This document shows positions 27,855 through 36,433 of a stretch of DNA of 64,000 bases, one piece after another. Made by a program: the position numbers and the translations under genes. The first letter of the stretch is position 1. Every line of letters begins with the position of its first letter. The notes beneath the pieces were generated by a model, which was given only the letters and a program-made list of their open reading frames with translations, was not told the origin of the DNA and did not search any database. Source of the stretch: Janthinobacterium sp. (GTDB lineage: Bacteria > Pseudomonadota > Gammaproteobacteria > Burkholderiales > Burkholderiaceae_D); contig PKWL01000015.1 of assembly GCA_003133225.1 (NCBI GenBank), positions 1 to 64,000 on the forward strand, in the 5' to 3' direction.

Positions 27855-28103
27855 TCATGCCAAGCGCACGAGGGGATTGGCGATGATATTGTCAATCTGG
27901 CGGATCGCCTCGTCGCAGGCAGCGGCAATTGCGTCCTCCGCCTGCTCGCGCACAAACTGCATGGTCGCCCCCTCAAACACTTCCACGCCGTCGGCGCCGG
28001 CCCGTTTGATCTCGCAGCTCGCCGACCACTGCTTGTCAGAGCTCGGAATGGCTAGCGGAATTATTTCCCAGCCTTTGTAGTGAATTTTTGATTGGTCGCC
28101 CAC
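27855..28103 (-). CDS. Small hypothetical protein, paralogue of 28180-28416
   Basis: This is an 82-residue soluble protein. The start is the GTG at 28103, set by aaaggag 6 bases upstream; the longer frame has no site. The sequence begins with a KIHYKGWEIIPLAI strand pair and ends with a helix containing AIAAACDEAIRQIDNIIA. The next gene upstream has the same plan (EYRGYTIAVTPI, then EVACLAGMEVAKIEVDNLLA) and length, so the two are tandem paralogues. The function is unknown; the domain looks like a small alpha/beta stress-type protein found in Burkholderiales. Confidence 0.7.
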   Translation of the reverse strand: MGDQSKIHYKGWEIIPLAIPSSDKQWSASCEIKRAGADGVEVFEGATMQFVREQAEDAIAAACDEAIRQIDNIIANPLVRLA

Positions 28104-28179
28104 ATTACTCTCCTTTAGGAACAAGAGAAATCCTAGCACGAAGCGTCAGGACCGCGTATCGAAAAATGATCAGACAATG

Positions 28180-28416
28180 CTATTTGTCCTGCAGGGCCAG
28201 TAAATTGTCAACTTCGATCTTCGCCACTTCCATGCCGGCCAAGCAGGCAACCTCGGGTCCCGCATAACCGCCCAAGGTCTGGCTACCCGATAACCTGGCG
28301 GGCTCGGGCGCGCCGTCTTTTGACAAAACGTAATTAAAGTCCCATTGGTCTCCCTCGTCCTTAATTGGGGTGACGGCGATGGTATAGCCTCGGTACTCTG
28401 CCGTTAATCTATCCAT
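28180..28416 (-). CDS. Small hypothetical protein, paralogue of 27855-28103
   Basis: This is a 78-residue soluble protein starting at ATG 28416 with aggagaa directly upstream. It shares the plan of the next gene: an N-terminal Tyr/Gly strand (EYRGYTIAV), a variable middle and a C-terminal helix ending VDNLLALQ. The segment upstream of each gene also matches (a TAGCA-GAAG block at about 28130-28142 and 28441-28452), which supports a tandem duplication including control DNA. No function can be assigned. Confidence 0.7.
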   Translation of the reverse strand: MDRLTAEYRGYTIAVTPIKDEGDQWDFNYVLSKDGAPEPARLSGSQTLGGYAGPEVACLAGMEVAKIEVDNLLALQDK

Positions 28417-28541
28417 AATTTCTCCTGTGTATTGAGAAAATACTAGCATGAAGAATGGCCGGCCGGCGCCAGCCTGACCTGTCCGTCGGTCAAATCGGCA
28501 GCGCGCCCGCCGTCATGGCTCTATCAGGCGCGAGCTGCCTG

Positions 28542-30056
28542 TTACTGAAAGGCCACCTCGGCAAAACTGCGCAACTTGCGACTGTGCAGCTTGTCTACGC
28601 CAAGCGCGCGCAGTAATTCGAGTGCGCGCATGCCGATGCGCAGGTGCTGGTCTACTCGCTCGCGGTAGAACTGGTTGGCCATGCCGGGCAGCTTAATCTC
28701 GCCATGAAGCGGCTTGTCGCTCACACACAACAAGGTGCCATACGGTACCCGAAAGCGAAAGCCATTCGCGGCAATCGTGGCGCTTTCCATGTCGAGCGCA
28801 ATCGCGCGACTTTGGCTGAAGCGTCGTTCTGGGGTGCGCTGCGTTAATAATTCCCAATTGCGATTGTCAGTGCTGGCGACCGTGCCGGTGCGCATCACCC
28901 GTTTCAAATCATAACCGGTGAGCTGGGTGACTTCGGCCACAGCCGCTTCAATGGCGACCTGTACTTCGGCCAGCGGAGGAATGGGCACCCACAGCGGCAA
29001 GTCTTCGTCGAGTACGTGGTCTTCGCGAACGTACCCGTGGGCCAGGACATAGTCGCCTAATTGCTGCGTATTGCGAAGGCCAGCGCAGTGCCCCAGCATC
29101 AGCCAGGCATGCGGGCGTAGCACTGCAATATGGTCGGTGATGGTTTTGGCGTTGGCCGGCCCGACCCCGATGTTGACCATCGTGATGCCGCTGCCATCGG
29201 CCCGGACCAAATGGTAGCCAGGCATTTGCGGCAAGCGCGGCAGTGGCGCACCCAGTGCGTCGCCCGGCTGTATGCTTTGGCCGACCCGACGCGTGATGAG
29301 ATTGCCCGGCTCAACGAAGGCGATGTAGGCGTCGTCCTCCGCCCCGGCGCCAGGTTCCGGTACGCGGTTCATGATGTCGTGTCCCAGCCGCACGAACTCG
29401 TCAATATAAAATTGGTAGTTGGTAAATAATACAAAATTTTGGAAATGGACGGGCGCAGTACCCGTGTAATGACGCAGCCTTTGCAGCGAATAGTCGACTC
29501 GGGGAGCGGTGAAAAGTGCCAAGGGCTGGGCCTCCCCGGGCGCCGTTTCATGCGTGCCGTTGGCAATGCCGTCGTCCATCGCGGCCAGATTTGGCAGGTC
29601 AAACAAGTCCCGCATCGCCAGCCGCCGCTCCGCGCTCATGTTGCCTTCAATGTGGTCGTGCTCGGCAAACGAAAAATGCACGGGAATGGGCTGGGAACTG
29701 GTACCTACTTCCAGCTGCACCTGTTGATGATGACCGTGGTTCTTGAGCAGCAAGCGAAACTGCTCCACGTAGTAGGAAGAAAACAGATCCGGGCGCGTCA
29801 GCGTTGTTTCAAAGGTGCCCGGTCCGGCCACGAAGCCGTACGACAGGCGCGAATCGGCCCGTACCACTGTGTTGGTATGCACCCGCACGAAGGGATAACA
29901 AGCGCGCACATGACCTGCCAGGTGTTCGCCATTGACGAAGCGCTGCAGGGATTCACGCAAGTGGTTGGTGCTCATGTCGTAGATGGCGCGCACCTGTTCG
30001 AAAGCGGCGGTGGGGTCGTCAAATCGGGCCGGAGAAATGAAGTGTTGGGTCTGCAC
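28542..30056 (-). CDS. amn: AMP nucleosidase
   Basis: This 504-residue enzyme hydrolyses AMP to adenine and ribose 5-phosphate (EC 3.2.2.4) and helps adjust adenylate levels. The N-terminal part has RVHTNTVVRADSRLSYGFV and VPVHF-type strands (IPVHFSFAEHDHIEG); the C-terminal nucleosidase part shows MVNIGVGPANAKTITDHIA, PHAWLMLGHCAGLRN and the active-site ALDMESATIAANGFRF with the Met-Glu that contacts ribose. The start is the GTG at 30056, chosen because aaggag lies 7 bases upstream; the open frame runs on to 30161 without a site. All key segments are complete. Confidence 0.92.
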   Translation of the reverse strand: MQTQHFISPARFDDPTAAFEQVRAIYDMSTNHLRESLQRFVNGEHLAGHVRACYPFVRVHTNTVVRADSRLSYGFVAGPGTFETTLTRPDLFSSYYVEQFRLLLKNHGHHQQVQLEVGTSSQPIPVHFSFAEHDHIEGNMSAERRLAMRDLFDLPNLAAMDDGIANGTHETAPGEAQPLALFTAPRVDYSLQRLRHYTGTAPVHFQNFVLFTNYQFYIDEFVRLGHDIMNRVPEPGAGAEDDAYIAFVEPGNLITRRVGQSIQPGDALGAPLPRLPQMPGYHLVRADGSGITMVNIGVGPANAKTITDHIAVLRPHAWLMLGHCAGLRNTQQLGDYVLAHGYVREDHVLDEDLPLWVPIPPLAEVQVAIEAAVAEVTQLTGYDLKRVMRTGTVASTDNRNWELLTQRTPERRFSQSRAIALDMESATIAANGFRFRVPYGTLLCVSDKPLHGEIKLPGMANQFYRERVDQHLRIGMRALELLRALGVDKLHSRKLRSFAEVAFQ

Positions 30057-31037
30057 TGTGCAACTCCTTGAGTATGAAGGCGTGGACGGACTGGAGCGGA
30101 CATTGTTATTGTAAGGCCTGAACAGGGAACATGGCTCAAAAGTAAAAAGCGCAATGCTCAAAAATAAGCATTTAAAAAAGTTGGCCCAAAATCAAAGAGC
30201 ATCATGCTTGCCAGCTGCCCTGCCGCCGTCGCTTCCTAAATGCAACGCACAGGACAACCACAGCATGCCGCCGGCACGGGCGCGGCGCCACCAATTGTTC
30301 GCTCCCGCACAGACCAGCTGCATATTTGCGCCCATTCTGTAAGCCATGCGCTCAGGCAGCACAGACAAAATGGTCGATCAATAGTTGGTCGACCCAATTT
30401 TTCGACCAGCGAAACGAATGAAATGGCAAATACAACTACTGGACCGGCCAACGATCCAGGCACGAAGGCGAAACTTTTCAGGAAGGCTAGAAATGACCAA
30501 CAATAAATGCGGCAGCCGTGATCTCGAAAAAGACAAACCAGACCAAGGCCCGGTCGGCACGGCTCATCATGAGCAGGCCCCCCTATTGCCACGCATAGCC
30601 CCACGCTCGTTTGTCGATCGCATTATTCTGCTGTCGCGGGGTCTTATCTCCGTTAAAACTATCGCGGTAAACAAGACCGGCATCGGGCTAGCTGTGGTGT
30701 CACCACCATGCGAGCGCGTGCATGATGTCCATCTAGCGATCGAGCCCGCGCCGCCAACGCGGCGCCCATTGGGCAAGTGGAGTAGACCCTGGCTCGCAAA
30801 CCACACCAGCGGCAAAGATGTGGCGCAAACCCCCTCAAATCTAGGCTGATCCGGAGTCGCGGAAAACGGCTCAGCCGATCGCATCACAGGGTGCTAAGGG
30901 CGGTGCCGCGCGCCGGAGCGAGATCTTCGAGCGACTAGGGACCCAAGCCCTGCGCCACGTCGGCAGGTGGGCCCTGGTCAAGGCCAGCGCAATCGGCTTC
31001 CCGCTTTTCAGTGCGCTCTTTAGGAACATGTCGGATG
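30057..31037. other. Long intergenic region, one weak gene candidate
   Basis: Nearly 1 kb without a recognised gene between amn and the glutaredoxin-like gene. It holds the candidate at 30493-30849 and a 27-codon open frame from 30422 that overlaps its start. The rest shows nothing I can identify. Confidence 0.4.
30493..30849 (+). CDS. Possible small protein
   Basis: This ATG-started frame of 118 codons has aggaagg 6 bases upstream. The product has an acidic/basic start (CGSRDLEKDKPDQ), a middle with SVKTIAVNKTGIGLAVV that could form a strand pair, and a basic Pro/Arg end. I do not recognise it. A 27-codon frame (MANTTTGPAND...) upstream overlaps its beginning, as a leader peptide might. Evidence is only the ribosome binding site and composition. 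Confidence 0.3.
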   Translation: MTNNKCGSRDLEKDKPDQGPVGTAHHEQAPLLPRIAPRSFVDRIILLSRGLISVKTIAVNKTGIGLAVVSPPCERVHDVHLAIEPAPPTRRPLGKWSRPWLANHTSGKDVAQTPSNLG

Positions 31038-31403
31038 CTAGGCACTCATGCGGGCAAATTCGCCGCTATCGATCAAGCGCTGCAGTTCGCCCGCTCCTCC
31101 GACCAGCATGCCCTTGACAAACACCATGGGAAAGGTGGGCCAACCGGTCCACATCTTGAGCGCATTGCGACGCCTCCATTGGCTAAGATAGCTGCCATAT
31201 TCGAGGTATTTATATGGCGCGCCGATCGCATCGAGCGCTTGGCGCGCCTTGCGTGGGAAAGGGTTTTGCGCCATGCCAACCACAACCACAGAGTTCATCG
31301 CAATGGCGGCCAGCACTTCATGAATAATTTCGGAGTTCTTTTCATCGATGGATTGGCGAATGGCGGGATGAATATGACCTTCATCGAGAATGTTACGCGT
31401 CAT
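31038..31403 (-). CDS. Glutaredoxin-like protein without cysteine
   Basis: This 121-residue protein has the thioredoxin-fold pattern of monothiol glutaredoxins: a VVVVGMAQNPFPRKARQALD strand and helix, KYLEYGSY, then WPTFPMVFVKGMLVGGAGELQRL with the cis-Pro (TFP) and Gly-Gly glutathione-site signature. The place of the CxxC or CGFS active site is occupied by NPFP, and the whole protein contains no cysteine. It therefore cannot act as a thiol oxidoreductase and is more likely a binding or scaffold protein. The C-terminal body matches Grx4-like proteins well. It is monocistronic. Confidence 0.82.
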   Translation of the reverse strand: MTRNILDEGHIHPAIRQSIDEKNSEIIHEVLAAIAMNSVVVVGMAQNPFPRKARQALDAIGAPYKYLEYGSYLSQWRRRNALKMWTGWPTFPMVFVKGMLVGGAGELQRLIDSGEFARMSA

Positions 31404-31538
31404 GATGGTTTCCTTGGTGGTTAGAGCGTGATTGCGATGATACGGTATAGGCGCCGCAAATTGACGCCGGGGAGTCGATGGCCGGGGGGTGAGACCGGGC
31501 GCGGCAAAGTTGCCCTATCCGGGCAGCTCCGCGCCCGC

Positions 31539-32246
31539 CTAGTCATCGGCGCCCGCGTCGTATACGGCGAGACGATAACCGACCCCGCGCACGGTATGAA
31601 TCAGGTTGGGGAAAAAATCCTTGTCTATTTTCGTGCGCAGGCGGCTGATTTGAACATCGATGACGTTCGTTTGCGGATCAAAATGGTAGTCCCAGACCGC
31701 TTCTAGCAGCATCGTCCTAGTCACTACCTGCCCTTCATGCCGCATAAGATATTCGAGTAAGCGGTATTCGCGCGCTTGCAAGGCGATGATGCGGGTCGCT
31801 CGCGTCGCGCGCATGGCCCGCATATCGAGTGTGAGATCGGCGACCTGCAGTTGGGTCGTATCGTGGCCCGGGCTGACACGGCGCAACAAGCTTTCAATCC
31901 GGGCCAGCAATTCAGAAAAGGCAAATGGCTTTGAAAGATAGTCATCTGCTCCGGCGCGTAATCCGGACACGCGCTCATCGACGTTTGTGAGGGCACTAAC
32001 GATGATTACGGGCGTCCTGTCGCCCAGACTACGCAATTTTGCGATGATCGATAGTCCATCAATATGCCCAGGCAGCATACGGTCGAGAATGACGATGCTC
32101 CACTTTTCCGTGATTGCATAGTTGAGGCCGTCGGCCCCATTTGCGCACGCTGTCACGGCGTAACCAGCCTCCCTTAGGCCCTTGCATATATAGTGGGACG
32201 TGGCCACTTCGTCTTCGATGACCAGACAGCGCAATTCATTTTCCAT
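31539..32246 (-). CDS. OmpR-type response regulator, orphan
   Basis: This 235-residue regulator has a receiver domain (acidic EDE near residue 11, phospho-acceptor Asp in VILDRMLPG near 54, Lys in YLSKPF near 106) and an OmpR-type winged-helix domain with REYRLLEYLMRHEGQVVTR and QISRLRTKID ending in HTVRGVGYRL. All phosphorylation residues are present, so it should be controlled by a kinase. No histidine kinase gene lies next to it, which makes it an orphan in this window; the hybrid kinase 7 kb away already has its own partner. Confidence 0.92.
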   Translation of the reverse strand: MENELRCLVIEDEVATSHYICKGLREAGYAVTACANGADGLNYAITEKWSIVILDRMLPGHIDGLSIIAKLRSLGDRTPVIIVSALTNVDERVSGLRAGADDYLSKPFAFSELLARIESLLRRVSPGHDTTQLQVADLTLDMRAMRATRATRIIALQAREYRLLEYLMRHEGQVVTRTMLLEAVWDYHFDPQTNVIDVQISRLRTKIDKDFFPNLIHTVRGVGYRLAVYDAGADD

Positions 32247-32781
32247 TTGATAAAATCCGCACTATCGGCCACTGCAGCTATCCATGCGCTTAGGATAAAC
32301 GCAAGGCTGACCGCCAGGCAAGGATAATTTTGGGGCGCGCGGCAAGGGCGCGCCCCATCGGCGCCATGCCGCCTCGAGAGTCACTGTTAGGCGCCTCATT
32401 TCCTATTCTTATGCACGGCTTGGAGTCAAACGCCCAGTTCGGCGTTGCAGCGGGCGGTTTCTCGGCGCCGGCGCTGGCGCACTACTAAAAGCGACTGCGC
32501 TAACACCCGCGAGCGATTATCGCATTGGCGCCGGCGGTGGCTCGCCAGTCCGCCTTTTCAGATGAACCTGCTGCAGCCGCCAAGGCCGCCTTCGCCGCGC
32601 GCAAAGGAACGGGTCCTAGGCACTTTCGAATTGCAGGCTCTGACTCGAGCTTTACGCCTGCGCCCCGCCCTTAAAGGGCAGGCCCTATTGGGCTCGCCTG
32701 CGTCGGGAATTGGGGGTGGGTGCGAAGCGCATGATATTCTTTGCTGCCGCAATACCCCATTTCCCGCTTAAGAGGCCATCC
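32247..32781. other. Intergenic, no gene recognised
   Basis: This 535-bp region between divergent genes should contain both promoters. Frames on both strands lack start sites and recognisable products. Confidence 0.45.
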
Positions 32782-33351
32782 GTGGAAGAAGAATACGAAG
32801 TTCCGAGCCCGCACGAACACGAGCTTGAAGAAGCTGTTGAAAAAGAGCGCGACGGCTTAACGCAAAAAATTGCTTTGATGACCGCCATTCTCGCCACGAT
32901 TGGAGCGTTAATCAGTTACCAAAGTGGGAGTGCCCAGAACGAAGCGATGTTCCTCAAAAACCAGAGCATATTGAAACAAGCCGAGGCCAGCGACCAGTGG
33001 GCATTCTACCAAGCAAAATCAGTGAAGGCCCACCTTGACGATGCAGTCGCTTCCTTATCGAGCGCGCCGGAAATCAAAGCGCGCTTTTTGGCCGACAAAG
33101 CAAAAGAAGATCGACAGAAAGGTGAAATTCAAGCCGACGCTCAAAAGCTGGAGGCCGACTCCCGCAAATTGGGACAGGAGTCTGAAGCAAAACTGAAACC
33201 ACATGAGCGCCTAGCTCTCGCATTAACGTTCATCCAGATCGCCATTGCCTTGGCGGCCATTACTGTATTGACCAGAAAGCGGTGGCTGCTTTGGGGCTCC
33301 GTGGCCTCGTCAGCCACCGGGATCCTCACGGCGACGACTGCTTTTTTTTGA
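32782..33351 (+). CDS. DUF4337-type membrane protein
   Basis: This is a 189-residue protein starting at GTG 32782, fixed by aagagg 6 bases upstream; the longer frame has no site. An acidic leader (EEEYEVPSPHEHELEEA) is followed by a membrane helix (MTAILATIGALISYQSG), a long charged helical stretch (about 60-140, KAHLDDAVASL, DAQKLEADSRKL) and two C-terminal helices (TFIQIAIALAAITVL and SSATGILTATTAFF). This layout matches the DUF4337 family, of unknown function. It converges with ftsH, with a hairpin between them. Confidence 0.75.
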   Translation: MEEEYEVPSPHEHELEEAVEKERDGLTQKIALMTAILATIGALISYQSGSAQNEAMFLKNQSILKQAEASDQWAFYQAKSVKAHLDDAVASLSSAPEIKARFLADKAKEDRQKGEIQADAQKLEADSRKLGQESEAKLKPHERLALALTFIQIAIALAAITVLTRKRWLLWGSVASSATGILTATTAFF

Positions 33352-33361
33352 TCTTGGCTGA

Positions 33362-33390
33362 CCGCTCGTGTTCGTTTCAAAAACGAGCGG
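33362..33390. terminator. Hairpin between convergent genes
   Basis: 8-bp arms (CCGCTCGT and ACGAGCGG) with a 13-base loop lie between the stop codons of the DUF4337 gene and ftsH. The position suggests a bidirectional terminator, though no long T-run follows. Confidence 0.45.
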
Positions 33391-33442
33391 GTCACTTTGC
33401 AGCCGCTGGCGCGAGCGCACGCCGCTAAAAAAGGCAATGGCA

Positions 33443-35290
33443 CTATTCCGGCGCCAAGCCGCCGCGCTTGAGCAGCCCATCCAGCGCGGCCCGGTCCACC
33501 GTTTCCTTTTCTAGCAGCATCTTCGCCAGTGCATCTAGCAAATCGCGCTTGCCATTCAAGGTGGCCTTGACGCGCCCCTTCGCTTGATCCAGAAAATTCT
33601 CGATTTCCGCGTCAATGGTTTCGGCCGTACGCTCGCTGTACTGCTTTTTTTCGGGCAGCGGCAAAGTGTGGAGAAACGGCGTGGGCCCATCTTCGAAAGC
33701 AGCAAGACCGAGCCGCTCGCTCATGCCGTACTGGGTGACCATGTGCCGTGCCATGTCGGTGGCCATCTGCAAATCATTGCGCGCGCCGGTGGAAACGTCG
33801 CCAAAAACCAACTCTTCTGCGACCCGTCCTCCCAGAAACACGTCGAGGCGGTCAAGCAGCTCAGTCTTCTTCAGTAAATAGCGGTCTTCCGTGGGTAGCT
33901 GTTGCGTGTAACCTAGCGCCGCGATGCCGCGCGGTATGATCGAAATCTTGGATACCCGGTCGACGTGGGTTCGAAATTCGGCCACCAAGGCATGTCCGGC
34001 CTCGTGGTACGCCACGGTTTCCTTTTCTTGCGGGTTCATCACGCGCGTTTTCTTTTCCAGGCCCGCCACCACGCGGTCGATGGCCTCGTTAAAGTCGCTC
34101 ATCTCCACCTTGTTCTTATTGCGCCGCGCCGCCAGCAACGTCGCTTCGTTGACGAGGTTGGCCAGATCGGCGCCAGCGAATCCGGCGGTGCGGGCGGCGA
34201 TGGTGTTCAGATCGACCTGCGGCGCCAGGCTCACCTGTTTGCTGTGCACCTCAAGGATTTTCTGCCGGCCCTTCAGATCGGGGCGGTCGATGGCAATCTG
34301 ACGATCAAAGCGGCCGGGTCGCAGCAACGCCGGGTCTAGAATTTCAGGCCGGTTGGTGGCCGCCAGAATGATCACCCCCTTATTGGTATCGAATCCGTCC
34401 ATTTCCACCAACAACTGGTTCAAGGTATGCTCTTGCTCGCTGTGGCCGGCCATGATGCCGCCGATGCCGCGCGCTTTGCCCATCGCATCCAATTCGTCAA
34501 TGAAAATGATGCATGGCGCTCTCTGTTCTGCTTGCGCAAATAGATCGCGCACCCGCGCCGCGCCAACGCCGACGAACATCTCCACGAATTCCGAGCCGCT
34601 GATGGAAAAAAACGGGACCCCGGCCTCGCCGGCCACCGCCTTCGCCAACAGCGTTTTTCCAGTGCCGGGCGCGCCCACAATCAACAATCCTTTTGGAATT
34701 TTTCCGCCCAACTGATGGTAACGCTGTGGATTTTTCAAAAAATCAACCACCTCCATCAATTCCTCTTTTGCTTCATCGATCCCCGCCACATCGTCGAACC
34801 TGACCTTGGTTTCATGTTCAATGTAGACCCGTGCCTTGCTCTTCCCGATATCAAACGCCAATCCGGATGACATGCCCGAGCGCTTGGCAAGGTAATTCCA
34901 AAAGGCAAAGATGAGAATTAGCGGCAAGAACCAGGATAAGAGTGTCGGCAACAGATCGCTTTTGACTTGGCCTTCATAGCGGATGCCGGCCGCGTCCATA
35001 TCCTGAATCAGCGCCGGGTCGTCGATCCTGACCGTCATGAAAGAACATTTTCCGGACTCAGCACAGCGCAACTGCGCCAGTTTTGGTTTCGACAGAATTT
35101 TATCGAGGCCACCGGCTTTGACCGAGCCATTGATCGTTTCATGAGAAACCACCAGCTCTTCCAACTGGCCGGCGCGCAGCAAATGTTTGAAATCGCTGTA
35201 CGCGAGCGGCTCACCGCTTGGCTGCCCGAACACGCCTTGCATGACAATAAAAACGACCGGTATAAGTAGCCAGTACCAGAAATTTTTCAC
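33443..35290 (-). CDS. ftsH: ATP-dependent zinc metalloprotease FtsH
   Basis: This 615-residue membrane AAA+ protease degrades membrane and regulatory proteins. Two membrane helices bracket a periplasmic segment (about 5-25 and 115-135). The AAA domain shows Walker A at 206-213 (GAPGTGKT), the pore motif [22 protein letters not shown] and the second region of homology ([20 protein letters not shown]). The protease domain has the zinc site HEAGH (429-433). GTG 35290 follows ggggag. It differs from the canonical copy that usually follows rlmE/ftsJ, because that gene is absent, so it is probably an additional stress-related FtsH. Two Cys in the periplasmic part are unusual. Confidence 0.93.
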   Translation of the reverse strand: MKNFWYWLLIPVVFIVMQGVFGQPSGEPLAYSDFKHLLRAGQLEELVVSHETINGSVKAGGLDKILSKPKLAQLRCAESGKCSFMTVRIDDPALIQDMDAAGIRYEGQVKSDLLPTLLSWFLPLILIFAFWNYLAKRSGMSSGLAFDIGKSKARVYIEHETKVRFDDVAGIDEAKEELMEVVDFLKNPQRYHQLGGKIPKGLLIVGAPGTGKTLLAKAVAGEAGVPFFSISGSEFVEMFVGVGAARVRDLFAQAEQRAPCIIFIDELDAMGKARGIGGIMAGHSEQEHTLNQLLVEMDGFDTNKGVIILAATNRPEILDPALLRPGRFDRQIAIDRPDLKGRQKILEVHSKQVSLAPQVDLNTIAARTAGFAGADLANLVNEATLLAARRNKNKVEMSDFNEAIDRVVAGLEKKTRVMNPQEKETVAYHEAGHALVAEFRTHVDRVSKISIIPRGIAALGYTQQLPTEDRYLLKKTELLDRLDVFLGGRVAEELVFGDVSTGARNDLQMATDMARHMVTQYGMSERLGLAAFEDGPTPFLHTLPLPEKKQYSERTAETIDAEIENFLDQAKGRVKATLNGKRDLLDALAKMLLEKETVDRAALDGLLKRGGLAPE

Positions 35291-35924
35291 GGATCGCTCC
35301 CCGGTCCGCCCCAACTTCGTGACCTGGAAAGAACAGGAGCCGACCGCGAAGCGGTCGCTGCCCTGGGCTTTTTTACCGTTTTTCCCGCTTGCATGCTAAT
35401 TCCCTTGTGTTTCGCCGCGCCGACAGCGCGATCAGGGCAATGTCTTCCAACTTGCGTGCTCGTGCGCGGCGATTCTGATGCCGTCTCCTGTTTTTCCGCT
35501 GCCATCAACGACATTGCCATCCCAGCGATCGACACATAAGCGCTGCTGCGCATGCCTTTGAAAAAGACGCACGCCTTCGCATAAGCCAAACGACTTGCCG
35601 GCCCGGACATGCAGCTGGCCGTGCTTGCCATACGTCTGCTGCTAGTCGCCCTTGGCGGGACCTAATCCAGATTAGGCGTAATGGCAGTCACAATTTTGAG
35701 ATGGATCAAGGCGCTACCGATCTGCCCAATGCCTAAATGCCCGGTCTGCCGTCCGGCAAGCGCAACTGCCGGGCGAAGATGGCATCGCTCGGAGACCATT
35801 GCCGTGTTTTTTAATGCCAAGCCGGCTTTGCCGGCCCGTCGCCTCACCAAGCAGCCATTGACCAAACTCAAGAGTTAAAAATGGCGCGCTGCTACGCTAG
35901 CTAGGTGGCAGGGGAGAGCAACCT
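35291..35924. other. Intergenic, no gene recognised
   Basis: This 630-bp stretch lies upstream of ftsH. It has no supported gene and no clear promoter. Confidence 0.4.
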
Positions 35925-36209
35925 ATGGAGTCACTTTCAAATGATCCGGACCGATTGGCGCACGGCGAACGTGACCAGCGCCGTGATTTTGCCACGGCGC
36001 GCACCGTTGACCAAACCTTGGGGGTCCAGGTTTGCTACGGCACTTATTGTGCAGCGGTGCTGTTGCGCAATAAAGGGTTCAGCATCGGTGTTGCCCTGCG
36101 CGTACTGACGCGGCCCGCTCAACTGCGGACGCCATTGCCCCCAAACTTGCTTGAACCGCGCTTGTACGGCAGCGTGCAGTGTGTCGCCTATCGGCACACC
36201 TACCGGTAA
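35925..36209 (+). CDS. Small hypothetical protein
   Basis: A 94-codon frame starts at ATG 35925 with ggagag about 8 bases upstream. The first 60 residues look like a structured domain: a charged N-terminal helix, then LGVQVCYGTYCAAVLLRNKG and FSIGVALRVLTRP. The rest is Pro/Leu rich. I do not recognise the family. A frame on the opposite strand covers the same bases, but it lacks a start site. Confidence 0.4.
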   Translation: MESLSNDPDRLAHGERDQRRDFATARTVDQTLGVQVCYGTYCAAVLLRNKGFSIGVALRVLTRPAQLRTPLPPNLLEPRLYGSVQCVAYRHTYR

Positions 36210-36433
36210 CGGAAATCGCTTCAGCCCAAGAAAGTTCAACGTTGGAAACATCGAGGGCGGCGCTGTTGATGCACACCAGTTCCCGCCAGGCGACGCGTAA
36301 CGGCTTGCGCTATCGGCGCGTCCCGCCCCGACGGCATGGCCGCTTGCGGCGGGCGGGTCGAGAGATTTAGCCCAACCAAAACGACAACTCCAAGCGACAA
36401 GCGGTCAGTTGCAAAAGGCGGGCTTTGATTTGA

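Noticed and set aside
31038-31403. Reading as an ordinary monothiol glutaredoxin
   Set aside because: No cysteine occurs in the protein, so an oxidoreductase call is not justified even though the fold matches.
26527-35290. A complete transmissible stress-tolerance island
   Set aside because: Hsp20 and FtsH are present, but clpK, yfdX, hdeD and thioredoxin-type markers, and mobility genes, are not.
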